Shown here: positions 26,354 through 42,333 of the stretch, in pieces
How positions within the stretch are numbered: the stretch's first letter is position 1
Layout: each line of letters opens with the position of its first letter
Assembly: GCA_964035545.1 (NCBI GenBank)
Contig: OZ037770.1
Coordinates: forward strand, 1,532,501 to 1,596,500
Direction: 5' to 3'
Source: Bugula neritina
Taxonomy: Eukaryota; Bryozoa; Gymnolaemata; Cheilostomatida; Bugulidae
DNA: 64,000 nucleotides
Notes under the pieces: generated by a model
Databases searched by the model: none
Told to the model about the DNA's origin: nothing
The model's input: only the letters and a program-made list of their open reading frames with translations
Program-made: the position numbers and the translations under genes

Positions 26354-26360
<7 letters not shown>
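26183..26360 (+). repeat. Right inverted repeat (pLTR) of the Penelope-like element
   Basis: 178 bp, perfect reverse complement of 25467-25644. Its inner end overlaps the coding frame upstream of the Cys-rich motif. Confidence 0.85.
26260..26319 (+). ncRNA. Candidate hammerhead ribozyme in the inverted pLTR
   Basis: Mirror copy of the motif: CTGACGA 26275-26281, stem II 26282-26302, GAAAC 26303-26307, near-palindromic stem III to 26317. It is antisense to the element's coding strand. Confidence 0.5.
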
Positions 26361-26642
<282 letters not shown>

Positions 26643-26840
26643 CACAGCTATAGTAATTCCTAAAGGAAGCAAAATAAAGCATATTTATAATGCGCACTAT
26701 AAATTTATTATAGATAAATTGTGACTTATATAACATAAACCACATCCATAAATACAAAGTATTTGTTTTGGTTTCAAATACAATAACCATATGGTTACAA
26801 TTCTACAATTTTATACAAAATTGGAGTTATATATTATAGT

Positions 26841-27968
26841 CTATATATCAGACCCTTTGTACGTTGAAACTCTTAGTAGTCCCGCTTCATCATATATTCG
26901 GTCTGCAAAAAAAAACACAATTTTGTTTGCACATACAATACTCTATTATACTAAAACAATATGATTGTTATGCTGAAGCAAAAGTACATGTCATATTCAT
27001 AACAAAATATATTGCAATAGCTATAAAAATTACCACATATTATATTAAACATCAATTGATTGTTAACATCAAGTGAAAATATTTTATTTTTATTTTTAAG
27101 AGATCTTTTCCTGTTTTCTAAATTTTAAATAGTGTTTTTATAATTTGAAGTAATTAAATAAAACATATAGTCCATTGTTTAGCTCAGCATTGAAAATTAC
27201 TGTTTTATAGAGATTTTCATGTCATGCGAATAGCACAAAAAGGAAATAGCAATAAAGAGCTCAAACCTATACACCACTTAAAAAACAATAATGTATAATC
27301 ACTATACTAAGTGTTAAATTTGAAAAAACACCCCTGAATGTAGTTAGAACTTTTCAAATTAGCTTATGTTTAATAATTGCTTTGTATTAATAATTAAATT
27401 AATTCATTAATAAGTAATTATAAGTAATTGGAGCAAAAGTGCGTTGTGTGACGTACTTTTGCTTTTAATTACTTTAGAATGACATTTCCCAGCTATAGAA
27501 TCATTTGCATATAGATAAATTATTACAACTGGAAAACAAGTTTGTCACTACTTATGACTTGCAGTTTCTATAAAAATAGCATACTTTTGCTTTTAATTAC
27601 CTACTTTGAGTTCATCTAAGTACTTAAAATACAGCACAAAAACATAACTAAATGACCAATGTTAGTTCAGTTATAATGAAACTATTTTGTTTAATGACTT
27701 AAATAAATATTTGAAAAACGAAATTAATAAAGTTATCTTATAGCATGTTTAAAGTCTCAAATGAGAATTTTAAGCTAGTTTGATTTTAATTTTGCTCAAA
27801 TTAATTTTAATGACAAAACATTTAGACTTGAGCAACTTAGTATATTATGTTATTATAAATAGCAGTAGCAAATAACGATTGTTTTATTTTCTTACCTGCT
27901 CTGGTTTTGCAAATAGATGTGATTACAAGAGTCAGAAGTAAAGGATACAATAGTGACAGGTGCTTCAT
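26841..27968 (-). CDS. Small secreted peptide precursor, copy A (44 aa, 2 exons)
   Basis: Exon 1 (27968-27896) starts at ATG in the context CACAATGA and encodes MKHLSLLYPLLLTLV..., a basic start then a hydrophobic core ending near TSICKTRA, a textbook signal peptide. It ends at a strong donor, CAG|GTAAGA. The 993-bp intron ends in a T-rich tract and GCAG. Exon 2 (26902-26841) continues in phase with DRIYDEAGLLRVSTYKGSDI and a TAG stop. A TATAAAAG box lies at 28070-28062, about 95 bases upstream of the ATG, and an AATAAA signal at 26709-26704. The mature product would be only about 20-25 residues with no cysteine. The same structure occurs in copy C. The exon pairing is inferred; exon 2 could be part of a longer alternative transcript. 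I recognise no family. Confidence 0.55.
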
Positions 27969-28061
27969 TGTGGTAGCAGGTGCTTGACAGATAAATTGCT
28001 AGAGAGAGCTTGCTAATTCCTCAAGTTGAAAATAATTAAATAAAACTCTTTATATTATTGT

Positions 28062-28070
28062 GCTTTTATA
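28062..28070 (-). promoter_or_regulatory. TATA box of small peptide gene, copy A
   Basis: TATAAAAGC on the minus strand, conserved at the same distance from the ATG in copy C. Confidence 0.45.
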
Positions 28071-29652
28071 ATATTATAATTATGGAATGTCAGCCAATCA
28101 GCTTACATGTTCAGTATATTACTCACAATATAACTGACGCAGCCGAATGTGTTATAATAATTTTATTTAAATATTCACAATATATGTTAAGTGACTTAGC
28201 ATTTTACTTTTAAACAACAAAATGAAGTATGGATATAAAAGGCTCCTTATAACACAGCGAAAAGACAATTGTTCAAATGAAATGAGTTATATATAAGCCC
28301 TGGCTTATTGCATATAGCAAGAAATTATTAACTTTGTTGTTGAATCTTTTTGAAATACAGAACGCCAGACTTGTACCATTGCAATGTCAAAACTGCCAAA
28401 GTAGAGATTGCATAAGTTATAATTTTATTGTAAAAATATTTTTTCCTTCCTATTCTTGTTTAGTCAGTTTAATTTAATTTTTTTATAGATAAACATTTCT
28501 AAGCTTTTTTAAGTTATAAATATTTTTGTTAATTTTAGTACAGAAAATATAACTTCTTGTAATGATTTTTAGGTATAGAATAAAAAAACTAAAAACTGTG
28601 TATAGGTAGTTTTTTCTTTATATTCATAAATAGTTACACATTTAATAACTCAACTTTTTTGTAATAAATACCAATGTTTTATTTATATAGTAGCCATAAC
28701 TTAAGCTAAATATATGCTTTCAAGAGTTGCCTATATATTTTAGCTGCTATATTGCTAAAATTTTCTTCAAAAGATATTTTAATCATCAACAATCCCTGCA
28801 ACTATTCTTACGCTTATCATGTGTTTAAGAAAATTACCACCTTTTTGAACCATTTAATGATGGGTCCTAATTTGCTATAGTTTGCATTAAATAGAGTATA
28901 TGACTGACCCAATTCTGTCTATTATTTAAAACAATATGTGTTTCGTAATTATTTCACTCAAGTGTCCAGCAATGCAATGTATTTATTTTAAAAATCAGTT
29001 GACAAAAAATTATGCAAAGACATAAATTTTGCTTTGATTTGCAATATAATACTGATAAATTGACTAACATAAAATGACTTATTTAATAATTGAACATTTC
29101 CCAGTATCATTGTAACAAATGCAGTTGAATAAAAAGACATTGAGCTATCAACAGCATTAGAGAAATTGATGTAAAGTCAAAGAATGACACATCATCAGAC
29201 TGAAAAACAATTTGTGTTCAAATCTGGAAGCATTAAAGATTGATATTTCAAAAACTATTATAGTAAAAACTTACAAAAAGGAACTATACGAAGCTTTGTT
29301 TAAATATTTTCTGTAATAACTATATCTGGTGTTTATAAAAAGCTGTTTTTGAACATTTTGATTTATAAATTAAAAAGTAACAGTGTTTGATTAACACATG
29401 GTATAACTATGGAAACTGTGAATTTAAAGTATTTTTTCTTTATATTCTTTTATGCTAAAATAAATATGCTGCTATATAATATTTATGAGTATTATTTCAT
29501 ATCCTGTATATATGGCTAATATATAGTATATAGTCACATATATATGTTATCCCTGGGGAAATAGATATCTATATATGTTTCTGCATATATCTGTGTATAT
29601 GTATGTTAGTGTGTAATAATATACTAGGCAATGAAAATCCTCACTTAATTAT

Positions 29653-32600
29653 TTAATCTATCTGATAAAACAGCACTTCTCCACAAAACCTGGGTACAAT
29701 CAGAGTATTTCCTGTCACATGGAGATCATACACATTAGAATCCCTTCTTACAGTCGAATCTGATATCTCTGTCAGCAGTTTACCTAAAACAGTATAAGTC
29801 AATATACACACTGTTTCTAACAAAACACTAAATCACCAAGATCTTCTAACTTTGTGATTTTTTATTAACTTTACTTTTTACAATAGCAAATATGGCAAGC
29901 AGACAATAACCACTTGGTGTGTGTGAATTAATATGCCATAAAATTAACCTGTGTTTCCATCCAGTATCCAGATTTTGGTGGTAGCACTCTCAATAGCTAC
30001 ATACACTCTCCCTTTGCAGAATGCTACATCCCGTGGTCCAGTCATATGTTCAGATGTCCATTCAACTTCTCCACTTGAGATATTCACTTTGAATACTTTA
30101 GAAGATTCATAATCAGACACAACAACAGAGATATCATCTACAGCACATACTGATACTTCACCGGTACTGAGTAGAGGGCAGCTTATGTGTTTTTGTACCT
30201 CCCCAGTAAGAGAGTAGACTACTAGTCGCTTGTTCTTTCTATCTGGTATAATGATTTGATCATTAACAATAGTCAGTTTGTTGAAGCCGCTGCTTTGAGC
30301 ATCAGAATGGGTCCAGCTGGTGAGGAGTTTCCCTGTCAGATCATATATTCTGACTCTGTAAGGGTTACCATATACTAAAGTATACAGTCTGTCCTTGTAT
30401 ACAGCTACACTCTCTACCCAGGCAGTAGCTTTTATAAACTCCCTGTTAGACTGATTATTCCCCTCTAATACATCTACTCCACTAAAATGTCCTACATAAG
30501 TATTACCCTGATAACTACAGACTGAAGTAGAGCAGCCAGATACAGGAACTGTATGTAAGAGATTTAATTGTTCAGGTAGAGTATCAGTAGTAGTCAGCTC
30601 ATGTTCACTGTGCACAACACTCTCTGGGAAGGTGACAATTTCTAATTCAATCTCTCTTCTTTCTCCTGTGGGTAAAATAAGAAGCAAATTATTGCAGCCT
30701 CATACAATTTACAATTACAGTTATATTAATAGTTGTGTTTAACTGTTGATACAGTATAGAATCTGCAAAATTCTCTACAAAAGGAAAAGGGAATTTCTAA
30801 CAGCTATATTCACAGTACATCACGTTATATGCCTGAACTATAGTGCTGTGTTTGTTTTTTCTTTAATATAATACATTGGACTATATAAAAGGGCGTTTTG
30901 GAGCGTACATAAAAACATACAACAACATCTAAGAATATAGTGAAACAAATTATAGGAACCTAATTGACTTCACACAATCCAATTTTGCATCAAAATATCT
31001 TGCTGTCGGTCTAGTGCGTATATGTGCATTTATAGCCGTGAGCTGAAGTAATCAGTCTCAGATTGGCTATGTATAATATTCACATTCCCAGATGAAATTT
31101 AGCTGACTCTAAATCACAGTAAACTATGAAGCATTATATACATAACACGTGAGTTAGTATAATTGTGTACATGTATTAGTAACTATAATTGCATAAGTTT
31201 TGAAATGTTGCAAGTGAGAGATTGAAGATCCTGCATGTGGGTGGCTACTAATACAAGGCTATGTTTTTCAAACAAACAAAACAAGTAAGGTAGGTAACTG
31301 AAATATTTGAAAAGGGTTTACAATATGAAAAGCTTGTTTAATTTTCTCTATAGTAATATTATAAAGTTCTTTTGATATTTTCCTTTATATCAGATAAAAA
31401 AGTACCATTTGTTATGACGATTTAGTTCAAATTGTTTCATTTATGTTTAGTTATCTAAGAACATAACTACCTATGTGAATGTTAATGGAGGTGAAGAAAA
31501 ATAAACAACCTTAAACTAATATATATGCTACTATGTAAACTTCCATAAAAATATTTGAATTTTTTTAAAGACTGAAAGGTGTCCAGCTCACTTTCAGTCA
31601 ACTTTTATAAGAGATTACTGACCTTTGACCTGTAAACCAGACTTTGATATCTCCAGAGTAGGAAACTCAAGAGCTAACAACTTTCTGATATCCTGCATTG
31701 TCTCCTCATGTCTTGTTACAATATCCACCTGCATAATAGATTCATACTGACACCAGATATCTGTATTAGTATATGCAGCATATTTACATTTCTTATTTCA
31801 TTATTCTCGGCATCATGTGCTAAATGTATACGATTGAATTAAAAATATATCTTTTATCTCGATTATATTCAAAAACATAAATACAGTATCTTTAGGCTTC
31901 ATACCTGGTGATTGTGTTTGTGTCTAGCCTCAATCTGTAGTCTTTGTCTATTCAGATCAGATAATTTAACTCCAACATTTTGTTCTGTGAACCTTTCCAG
32001 TTCCAACTTTCCATTTTCTCTCAGCTTCAGCATTTCTTCTTCCAGTTTTTTGTATTTTAACTCAATACCCCGGATCTAACAAAAGGATACAAATGTTCGG
32101 CTAAATAGTATGAGGTAAAGAAAATAACAACTACAAATACAGCTTTAAACTAAGCTAATTTTCTAATCACTAGAAAGTTTAAAATCAAAATCAAAATACC
32201 TAGAATCTATCACTAAAATGAATGCACAATATAAATATTTAAATGAGCATTTCAGTGCATGAAAGAATTGTTCAAAAATATTCAAGTTTTTGCCAAACTC
32301 CTGGTTTATCTCTAAAAAATTTTTTTTGTTTTTTGATATACTTGTCTTTTATAATCTGAAATCTTGACAAATTAATAGAGTGTACAATTACATATATACC
32401 TGTTCATCTCGGGTTTTATGGAGTGTCTCTATCATATCTCTAGTCTCACTATCATAGTCACATAATACTCTAGTCATGTGTTTTATCAACTCTTGAAACT
32501 GATCTTCTTTCTTCAGGACTTCTGATCTCATCTCATTCATTTCTCCAGACAGTTTAGCCACCAGCCCATTTATTGTCATCAGTTGGTGTGGAGAACCTGT

Positions 32601-33914
32601 ATGAAATAAAATTTTTTTTCTGTGACATCCTAATATACTTCCCACCATATACAATAAGCTGCATATTTATTTGATTATATGAAATATAACATATTTCAGT
32701 CCAAGTCTCAGTGTGTAAATTTGCTGTACTTAAATTCCAAAAATAACATTGAACCTGTATGAGTGTGCTGTTAAATTTTGAAAATGGTTAGCAGCAGCAC
32801 TGGCATCTATTTTGGCTAGTTTGTTGACTGTTGGGTTTCATTGCTTATTTCTGTGTATATTATATATTTCAAACCTATTGACTCTGCAAATTAAAATAAT
32901 ATAAAAACAAAGACTTTAAGAAACAAATATCTGGTGTGTTTTTGAACAGTCAGATAAAAAGAAACTTACCATCATCACAGTTTGGTGAGCTCTCAATGCA
33001 AGCATTACAGAGTACAGAATAACAACTCCTACATGCCATGGCATAGGGTAGTTCGCGATGTTCAGAGCATAACCTGGTTTCTAGTTTTCTAGCCTCCACT
33101 CTGTAGTCAGTCATTGTAATCATAGGGTGAGCTCCATGGAGGTCATCATGAGACTGTGATATACAAGCTTATATATAAATAGCTGTAACCAATATACGTG
33201 TTTAGCGACAGTTAGGCAACACTCCTTCAAAAATTCTAGCTCTTGAGGTCTTTATTTAAAATAATTAGCACTGTAATATATAATTTGAATTACATTGCCC
33301 TGTATCTGCTATACTGTATTATAGTTGGGAACAGACAGTGGTGATGTAACATAGTAAGCAAAAAGTGTCAATTTTCAAATAAAAATTAAGATGAGCTGTA
33401 GAGTAAGTTTTAGATATCCTCACCTCTCTGTGTTTAGCACAGAACTTAGCAGTACATGTCTTACAATAAACAACAGCTTGTTGATTGGCTACACCTTTTC
33501 TAGTACAGGTGTCACAGCATAGAGACAAGTCATCTCTTGTGTTGGAGGTAGGAAGTGAGTCTATCTCAACATCATATACTTCTCTGTAATACAAAACAGC
33601 AGCTAGCAGTGTCCCTAATGCTAGTAGGCAACTTAATCAGGATGAGTCATTGTAAGTAGATCAAACTATTAGACAAATTGTTTGAAGCTGTACCAGCAAA
33701 TAATTAGACAGGAAGCAGTATGATTCAGTGTAGGCAGAACTATGTAAACATACCTGCAGAAGGGACATCTGACTATTCTACTAACTTCAAAGCTTCCTGT
33801 CAGACATCTTGAACAGTGTATGTGTCCACAAGGTAGAGATCTTGGATCTTCCAGATCTTCCAATCTACCAACACAGAACCCACATTCTATCTGGTTGTCT
33901 CTTCCTTCAGCCAT
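29653..33914 (-). CDS. TRIM-type protein copy A: RING, two B-boxes, coiled coil, beta-propeller (608 aa, 8 coding exons)
   Basis: Coding exons on the minus strand, all with GT donors and AG acceptors and a continuous frame: 33914-33754, 33583-33424, 33153-32970, 32596-32400, 32075-31905, 31728-31623, 30665-29949, 29783-29653 (1827 nt, TAA stop). Residues 11-53 form a C3HC4 RING (C11, C14, C29, H31, C34, C37, C50, C53), typical of E3 ubiquitin ligases. Residues 77-116 form B-box 1 (C77, C80, C94, C97, C102, H105 and later His). Residues 136-172 form a B-box 2-like module (C136, H139, C148, C151, C156, C159). Exons 4-6 are charged and heptad-like, as in a TRIM coiled coil. Exons 7-8 give an NHL/WD-like beta-propeller with repeated blade motifs such as VAVYKDRLYTLVYGNPYRVRIY and VNDQIIIPD. 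The ATG was chosen because it precedes the RING in the same exon in all three copies. By family, a cytosolic RING ligase whose propeller binds a target; the substrate is unknown. Intron 6 is 480 bp longer than in copy C. Confidence 0.85.
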
Positions 33915-33935
33915 TTTTAGGAATAAGAACACTCC

Positions 33936-34064
33936 GCTAAAATTTTCTAAAATACATCAACATATAGAATATTTAGGACATAAATAATGTAAAGGTTTTG
34001 CCTCTGTTTTACCCCACAGCTGCTCCCATAACATTTGTATAGAAATAATAAAATAATACTTACC
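33936..34064 (-). other. 5' UTR intron and noncoding first-exon donor of TRIM copy A
   Basis: A donor reading CTG|GTAAGT on the minus strand (exon edge at 34064) and an acceptor just before the ATG exon (exon edge at 33936) define a 127-bp intron in the 5' leader. The same arrangement sits at matching places in copies B (39462/39055) and C (61872/61526), which supports a noncoding first exon. The transcription start cannot be placed. Confidence 0.5.
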
Positions 34065-34189
34065 AGTTCTCTGTATTGTTTCTCCACTCAGGTAACTTTA
34101 TATGGAGCCGAGGATTCTTATAGTGTGACTTGTTGAAATCTCAGAAAGAGATGTGACTAACAAAGTATAGCTACCCACTCGATATGAAA

Positions 34190-34560
34190 TAATATAATGA
34201 TGGGTGGCTAAAACTAGTTTGAACTTGACGTATATGGACATGCTTCACCTCCGTGGTTCATATCTGTTACTTATTATGTAGATAAGAATTATTGTTTGTC
34301 TAAAATCACACTGCGCATGAGATAATGAAGTCAATATGTGTGCTTGTAAGTTAATAACTGTGCCTCTATTTACATAGATAACGCAGTGTGAAAGTATAGA
34401 ATCTAGATATGAGACTATGTTGTTTATACAATGATTTGCCACACTTGAAATACATCAGCAGTTTCATGAACCCACTAAATATATAATAAGTCTAACAATA
34501 AAGTGTGCAAGCAACTATCTGCTTTCATATACTGCTGGTGAAAGCTCAACGCAAAAATTT
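34190..34560 (-). promoter_or_regulatory. Upstream region of TRIM copy A, conserved among copies
   Basis: Blocks such as TGGGTGGCTAAAACTAGTTT and GTGGTTCATATCTGT recur, in the same order and spacing, upstream of copies B (39581-39660) and C (62002-62080). This is the likely promoter side of the genes. The similarity may reflect recent duplication rather than selection. Confidence 0.4.
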
Positions 34561-34599
34561 GATTTCATGCACAAAATCAAATTTTTATTTTACACATTC

Positions 34600-35340
34600 C
34601 AATATTCATAAATATTTACAAAGAGAGATGCTTGCTAAAATGTATTATATCTTGGTGAAAAACTGATCAAATAAAAGTGACAAACTTGCATTACGCTTTC
34701 AACATATTAAACTTAATATGCTATATTTTGTAGAGGTCCATGCCTCAATATATCAGTGTACTATTACTTTATATAATCTATTAATCTCAATTATGAGCAT
34801 GTTATTGTTTCTCAAAAACCCAGGACTGCATGGTTATGAAAAGTTTAGTTTATATTCACAAACATAATTTTAAGCTTTCAAGTTTTATTGTAATATACCA
34901 ATGTTTTTTTCAAATGATAGCCATATAATTTAGGAAAAAATAGCTTTCAAGAGATGTCTATTTTTCTTTGCACAATTGTCTACAATCATATTTTGATAAC
35001 AAACAATGCAATTAGATGCACTTAATTTGTTGCATATATTTGTAAACAGGATTGAAATATTACTACCTTATTGGTACTTTTAAAACCCTTACCTATTTTT
35101 TTCATTGATCTTATTTTGCTATATTGCATTAAACAGAATAAATAAATGACCCAGTTTCATCTACCATTTAAATCAGTATTCTTTTTCAAGATTATTTAGC
35201 TCAAGTACGGATGCTGCGTTAATTTGGAATTTTTTTTTGGAAAATTCAATACATAATCATATTACCGCAGACAGAAATTGTGCTTTAGTTGCTTTGCTAT
35301 AATGCCGATTAATTAACAAATGCCATTTACTGAAACTTTT
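34600..35340. repeat. Diverged 3' flank of TRIM unit B
   Basis: The stretch around 35090-35200 (AAATGACCCAGTTTCATC and neighbours) is a diverged version of 28860-28970 and 57300-57420. It shows that the duplicated unit includes the 3' spacer. The small peptide gene is missing from this unit. Confidence 0.55.
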
Positions 35341-35721
35341 GAACTACTATAGTTTCTTGTTCAGCCTGTCTGGTATGACAACTTGATCATTAACAACTAC
35401 CGGTTTGATGCAGCGCCAGTTTTGAATATCAGGATGAATCCAGCTGGTGACGAGTTTCCCTGTTAGTGCATGTACTCAGACTGTGTGAGGTTTACCATAT
35501 ACTAAAATATATAGTCTGTCTTTGTATACAGCTACACTGTGTACCACTAAATAGATATTTTAAACCCCTTGCTAGACAGATTATTCCCCTCGATTATAGC
35601 TTCTCCCTCATCACTAAGTCCAACATAAAATTGCCGAGATAACTACAAACTGAAGTACAGTCACCAGATACAGGAACTGTATGTAGGAGAGTTAATTATA
35701 TAGGTAGAGTATCAGTAGTAG

Positions 35722-39030
<3,309 letters not shown>

Positions 39031-39054
39031 TGTTTATAGCTCTGAGAATCTTCC

Positions 39055-39462
39055 GCTGTAATTTGCAATAGTGAAAAGCTCAAAGAAAAGTTTATGAAAT
39101 AACTAAAAACAACAAAAAGATCACCAAAAAGCTATTGTATTTAACAATTACATAAACTCAGTAACGTCTACTAAATATGTATGTAGATTTAGAGTTAGAT
39201 TTGTTTAATTAGTCTTGGTTATGTAAAAAGTTTACACACTTTCTATTGCCATCGTACCTGTGAAGCAGCAACAAACTCAAAAAAAGTAAAAATTAAACCT
39301 ATTATATATATTATTTTGAGAATTTACGAGACATTTTGAAAAAAAACTTATACTTAAAACAAGTAAGAAAACACAATTAATTGCACTTTGACATGTCACT
39401 GCGGATTAGAGATTTACTGAACTATATAAGTGTCAATAAAATCACAAAATAAAATACTCACC
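39055..39462 (-). other. 5' UTR intron of TRIM copy B with noncoding-exon donor
   Basis: The donor reads TTG|GTGAGT at 39462 and the acceptor lies at 39055, 25 bases before the ATG. The layout matches copies A and C, but this intron is longer (406 bp). Confidence 0.45.
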
Positions 39463-39564
39463 AACTTTGCAATATTATATACTTCTTAGCTGAGATAAGT
39501 TTAATCGAAGTCTGGTAGCTTAAGTTGAAGTCCTGGAGAGGTGTGATGGAAAAGCAGCTATCTA

Positions 39565-40200
39565 CTAAATATATTATAATGATGGGTGGCTAAAACTAGT
39601 TTAAAATTGATATATAGACATGCTCTCCGTTCATGGTTCATATCTGTACCTTATCATGTATATATATAGCAGATAAGAATTCTTGTTTGTTTAAATCACA
39701 CTGAGTATATAAGATGCTAGGCTCAATATGTATGCTTCTATATAGCTAAGTTAGTAACTGTGCGTCTACCTACACTGATAACACAGCGTGCAAGAATAGA
39801 AGTGAGACTTATTTAATATTGTTTATATAATGATTTGCCACACTTGAAATACATCAGTAGTTTTGTAGACCCACTAAATGTTTGAACCAGCAATATTGAA
39901 GTGTGCAAGAAAATGCTTGTTTTCAAATATGCCTACTGCTGAAAAAAATTTATCATGAAATCAAAGTTACGTTCTGCACATTCTAATTTATAAATATTTG
40001 GTAAATCTTGTAATAATGTTTGCTAGAGTTAACGTAATAACTGTGACTCTATCTACTCTGTGAGGGTCTAAACATGATACTGTTTGAAGTTTGTATCTTA
40101 GTCTGCCTTGTTCAAAATGGCCTCAGTTGTTACATAACATTATTACTAAAGTGTGCAGGCAAATCATTATAACTACTTGTTCTGCTGACAAAGCTCATTA
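39565..40200 (-). promoter_or_regulatory. Upstream region of TRIM copy B
   Basis: Contains the same conserved upstream blocks as copies A and C at 39581-39660 and further homologous spacer. The part near 40040-40180 also resembles 63815-64000, which suggests another array member beyond the right edge of the window. Confidence 0.35.
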
Positions 40201-40239
40201 TGCAGGTAAATACCAATTTACCATAAACTAATAAGCTTA

Positions 40240-40470
40240 TTCACTGATGATTGTATTGTAGGAGTTGTATCCTCTTGTATATCGAAAAGGCGATTCCAAG
40301 CGTATCTCCTTAGTGTTCCAAGTATACTAGCGGAGCCTACATCTAGCCTAGTACAACGCCTACTAACTCTCAGACAATGGATAGCAGCTTACGATGTAAT
40401 CAATGCATGAGGCTGCCTAATTAGAGTTGATTGACAGCTCGCTTGGATGAGCGCAATTGAATAGCAGCGT
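40240..40470 (+). other. GC-richer patch with a possible isolated exon
   Basis: An acceptor-like TTGTATTGTAG precedes a 48-codon open stretch (40262-40410, including SKRRFQAYLLSVPS and RQWIAAYDVINA, then TGA). No partner exon was found. It could be a relic of another gene or an inserted fragment. Confidence 0.2.
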
Positions 40471-41824
40471 TAAATTAGATAAGTAGTGTTTTGCTATCAG
40501 TAATAATGTAGTACTTTTCCTATTTTCTATGATTTCTAAGTATATTTTTAGTCTTGAGCACTTAAGGAATGCATTATAATGAGTAAAAAAAAGAATAGCT
40601 TTTTCCACATACTATTCTACATGTTTTTGCATGCCATCATATAGTATCTCATATTATTCATATTGGATATGTTTTTTTTTAAATGTTCCTATTGCCAATA
40701 TAACTAGATCACTTTTAAAAATTCTTTTCTGTGCAAAATCTGTTTGGTAAATATAGTTGAATTTTACTTAGAATGGCAATACTAACAATAGTCAGCATAT
40801 CTCATAAACGACACTGCCCCCAAATTCTATTATTGTATGAGAGCATAACTACATATACAAATTGACGTGTAACCGCAACCCTTCTTTTGTTAGTACCAGG
40901 TCAAAGGTTCACTCTATTTACTATTTATCTTCTTGGATGCATCTCCACTGCTGAGATAATTACAAGATTAATTAATTAGAAGAGAGTTAGAGTTAAAAGA
41001 AAGTGACGGCGGCGGGAAAAGATTAAAATTCTCAGACTACATATAGCCGCTAAAATACCTGTTGCCCCTGATTACATCAAGGATAATGTAATATATTAAT
41101 GCTATCTATTTGCATTTAATATCATAAACTTAAAGAAAAACCTCTAGTTATTTATTTATTTTGGGTCTAATAAAATATTAAAAATTGTAGTTATGACAAC
41201 TGTATGAAGACATTGTAAGCATTGGGCAGTCCCAAATAAATGCATTTGCCAGTACCTTTGTAACGAATGCAGTTAATCCAAATATTTATGCCAACAACAA
41301 CACATAAGGATAATCATTATTGTCAAAGAATACTTCATCAAACTGCAAAAAAAACTTGAGTCTAAATCTGGAAAGGCTTATTAAATAATTATATTTCAAA
41401 ACAATTAGCATAAAGCCTTAAAAAACAAGCTTAAATAAGCCTTCCTTATAGGTGTCTGCATGCTTGAAACAATTTCCTTGTTATTAAAAAATCAGTATTT
41501 AAAAAATATTACTTTACAAATTAGAAAAGCGTGGCAATAGTATTTGATTGACTTGAAAACGTATAGAAAATGTTAATTTGAAAAGTTCATTTTTTATTAT
41601 TTTGAGCTAAATATACATGGTTATATTTTTGAATATTATTTCTTATTATGTAATGCAGCTGATATATTAAAAAGTCAAACATGTGACTATATGCATTACA
41701 GCTAAAAAATTAAATATTTATATATGATATACCTGAAAAATAAATATATGTAAGTCTGCGTTATTTCTGTGTATGTATGTGTGCAATAATATATTAGACA
41801 ATGTTAATCTCATGTCATGAATAT

Positions 41825-41950
41825 TTAATCCATCTGATAAAACAGCACTTTATGTGCTCGGCTTCTGGGGACAATCAGAGTATTTCCTGTTACATGAAGA
41901 TCACACACATCAGATTCAAGTCTCACAGCAGAATCTGAGCTAGTAGAGTC
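41825..41950 (-). pseudogene. Orphan last exon of a fourth TRIM copy
   Basis: Minus-strand translation gives DLHVTGNTLIVPR and VLFYQMD followed by TAA, matching exon 8 of copies A and C (VLFYQID, TAA). The 3' flank (about 41150-41824) is also homologous to 29000-29650 and 57450-58016. No propeller exon or RBCC exons follow upstream, so this is a fragment left by unequal exchange. Confidence 0.75.
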
Positions 41951-42333
41951 AATCAAGTAATAATATAATATCTGTAAATAGGTATAGTTTTGTGACTAAA
42001 TAATATTTATTACTAACATCTGCATTGGGTTATAATCAAAAGCACCAAAATATATAAAAGTAACTTTTTGATACGTTATATAATACCTTTTTAAGATATC
42101 TTTCAAAAAATTAATCGCATCAAAATTTATAGTCGTCTTGTTGAGGTCCAGTTTTTGTTTTCATAACGCATTTCATTTCATAACAGCAATCATCAGTATT
42201 AGAGCATTCATCTAGAAATAATTGCACCAAAAGGCAAATATATATAGAAATTTTTATTCAACAGAGGTAAAGTTTCCTGTAAGACAGCCAAGCTTCATGA
42301 TATCTTTTAGGAGTTGTACGACCTTCACTTTAC

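Larger units (their letters stand above)
25467..26360 (-). mobile_element. Truncated Penelope-like element between inverted terminal repeats
   Basis: The minus-strand reading frame from about 26200 to 25665 gives a Cys-rich segment GCNCRNVKTCPLPGEC followed by a GIY-YIG endonuclease domain (TYIGISSTAFKARYYNH) and a C-terminal CxxC...LNKRYDF region. This is the typical C-terminus of Penelope-like elements. No reverse transcriptase remains, so the copy is 5'-truncated. Arms 25467-25644 and 26183-26360 are perfect reverse complements over 178 bp, consistent with the inverted pLTR arrangement known for this class. Identity of the arms implies a recent insertion or a recent inversion event. Flanked on both sides by TA-rich microsatellite. 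Confidence 0.85.
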
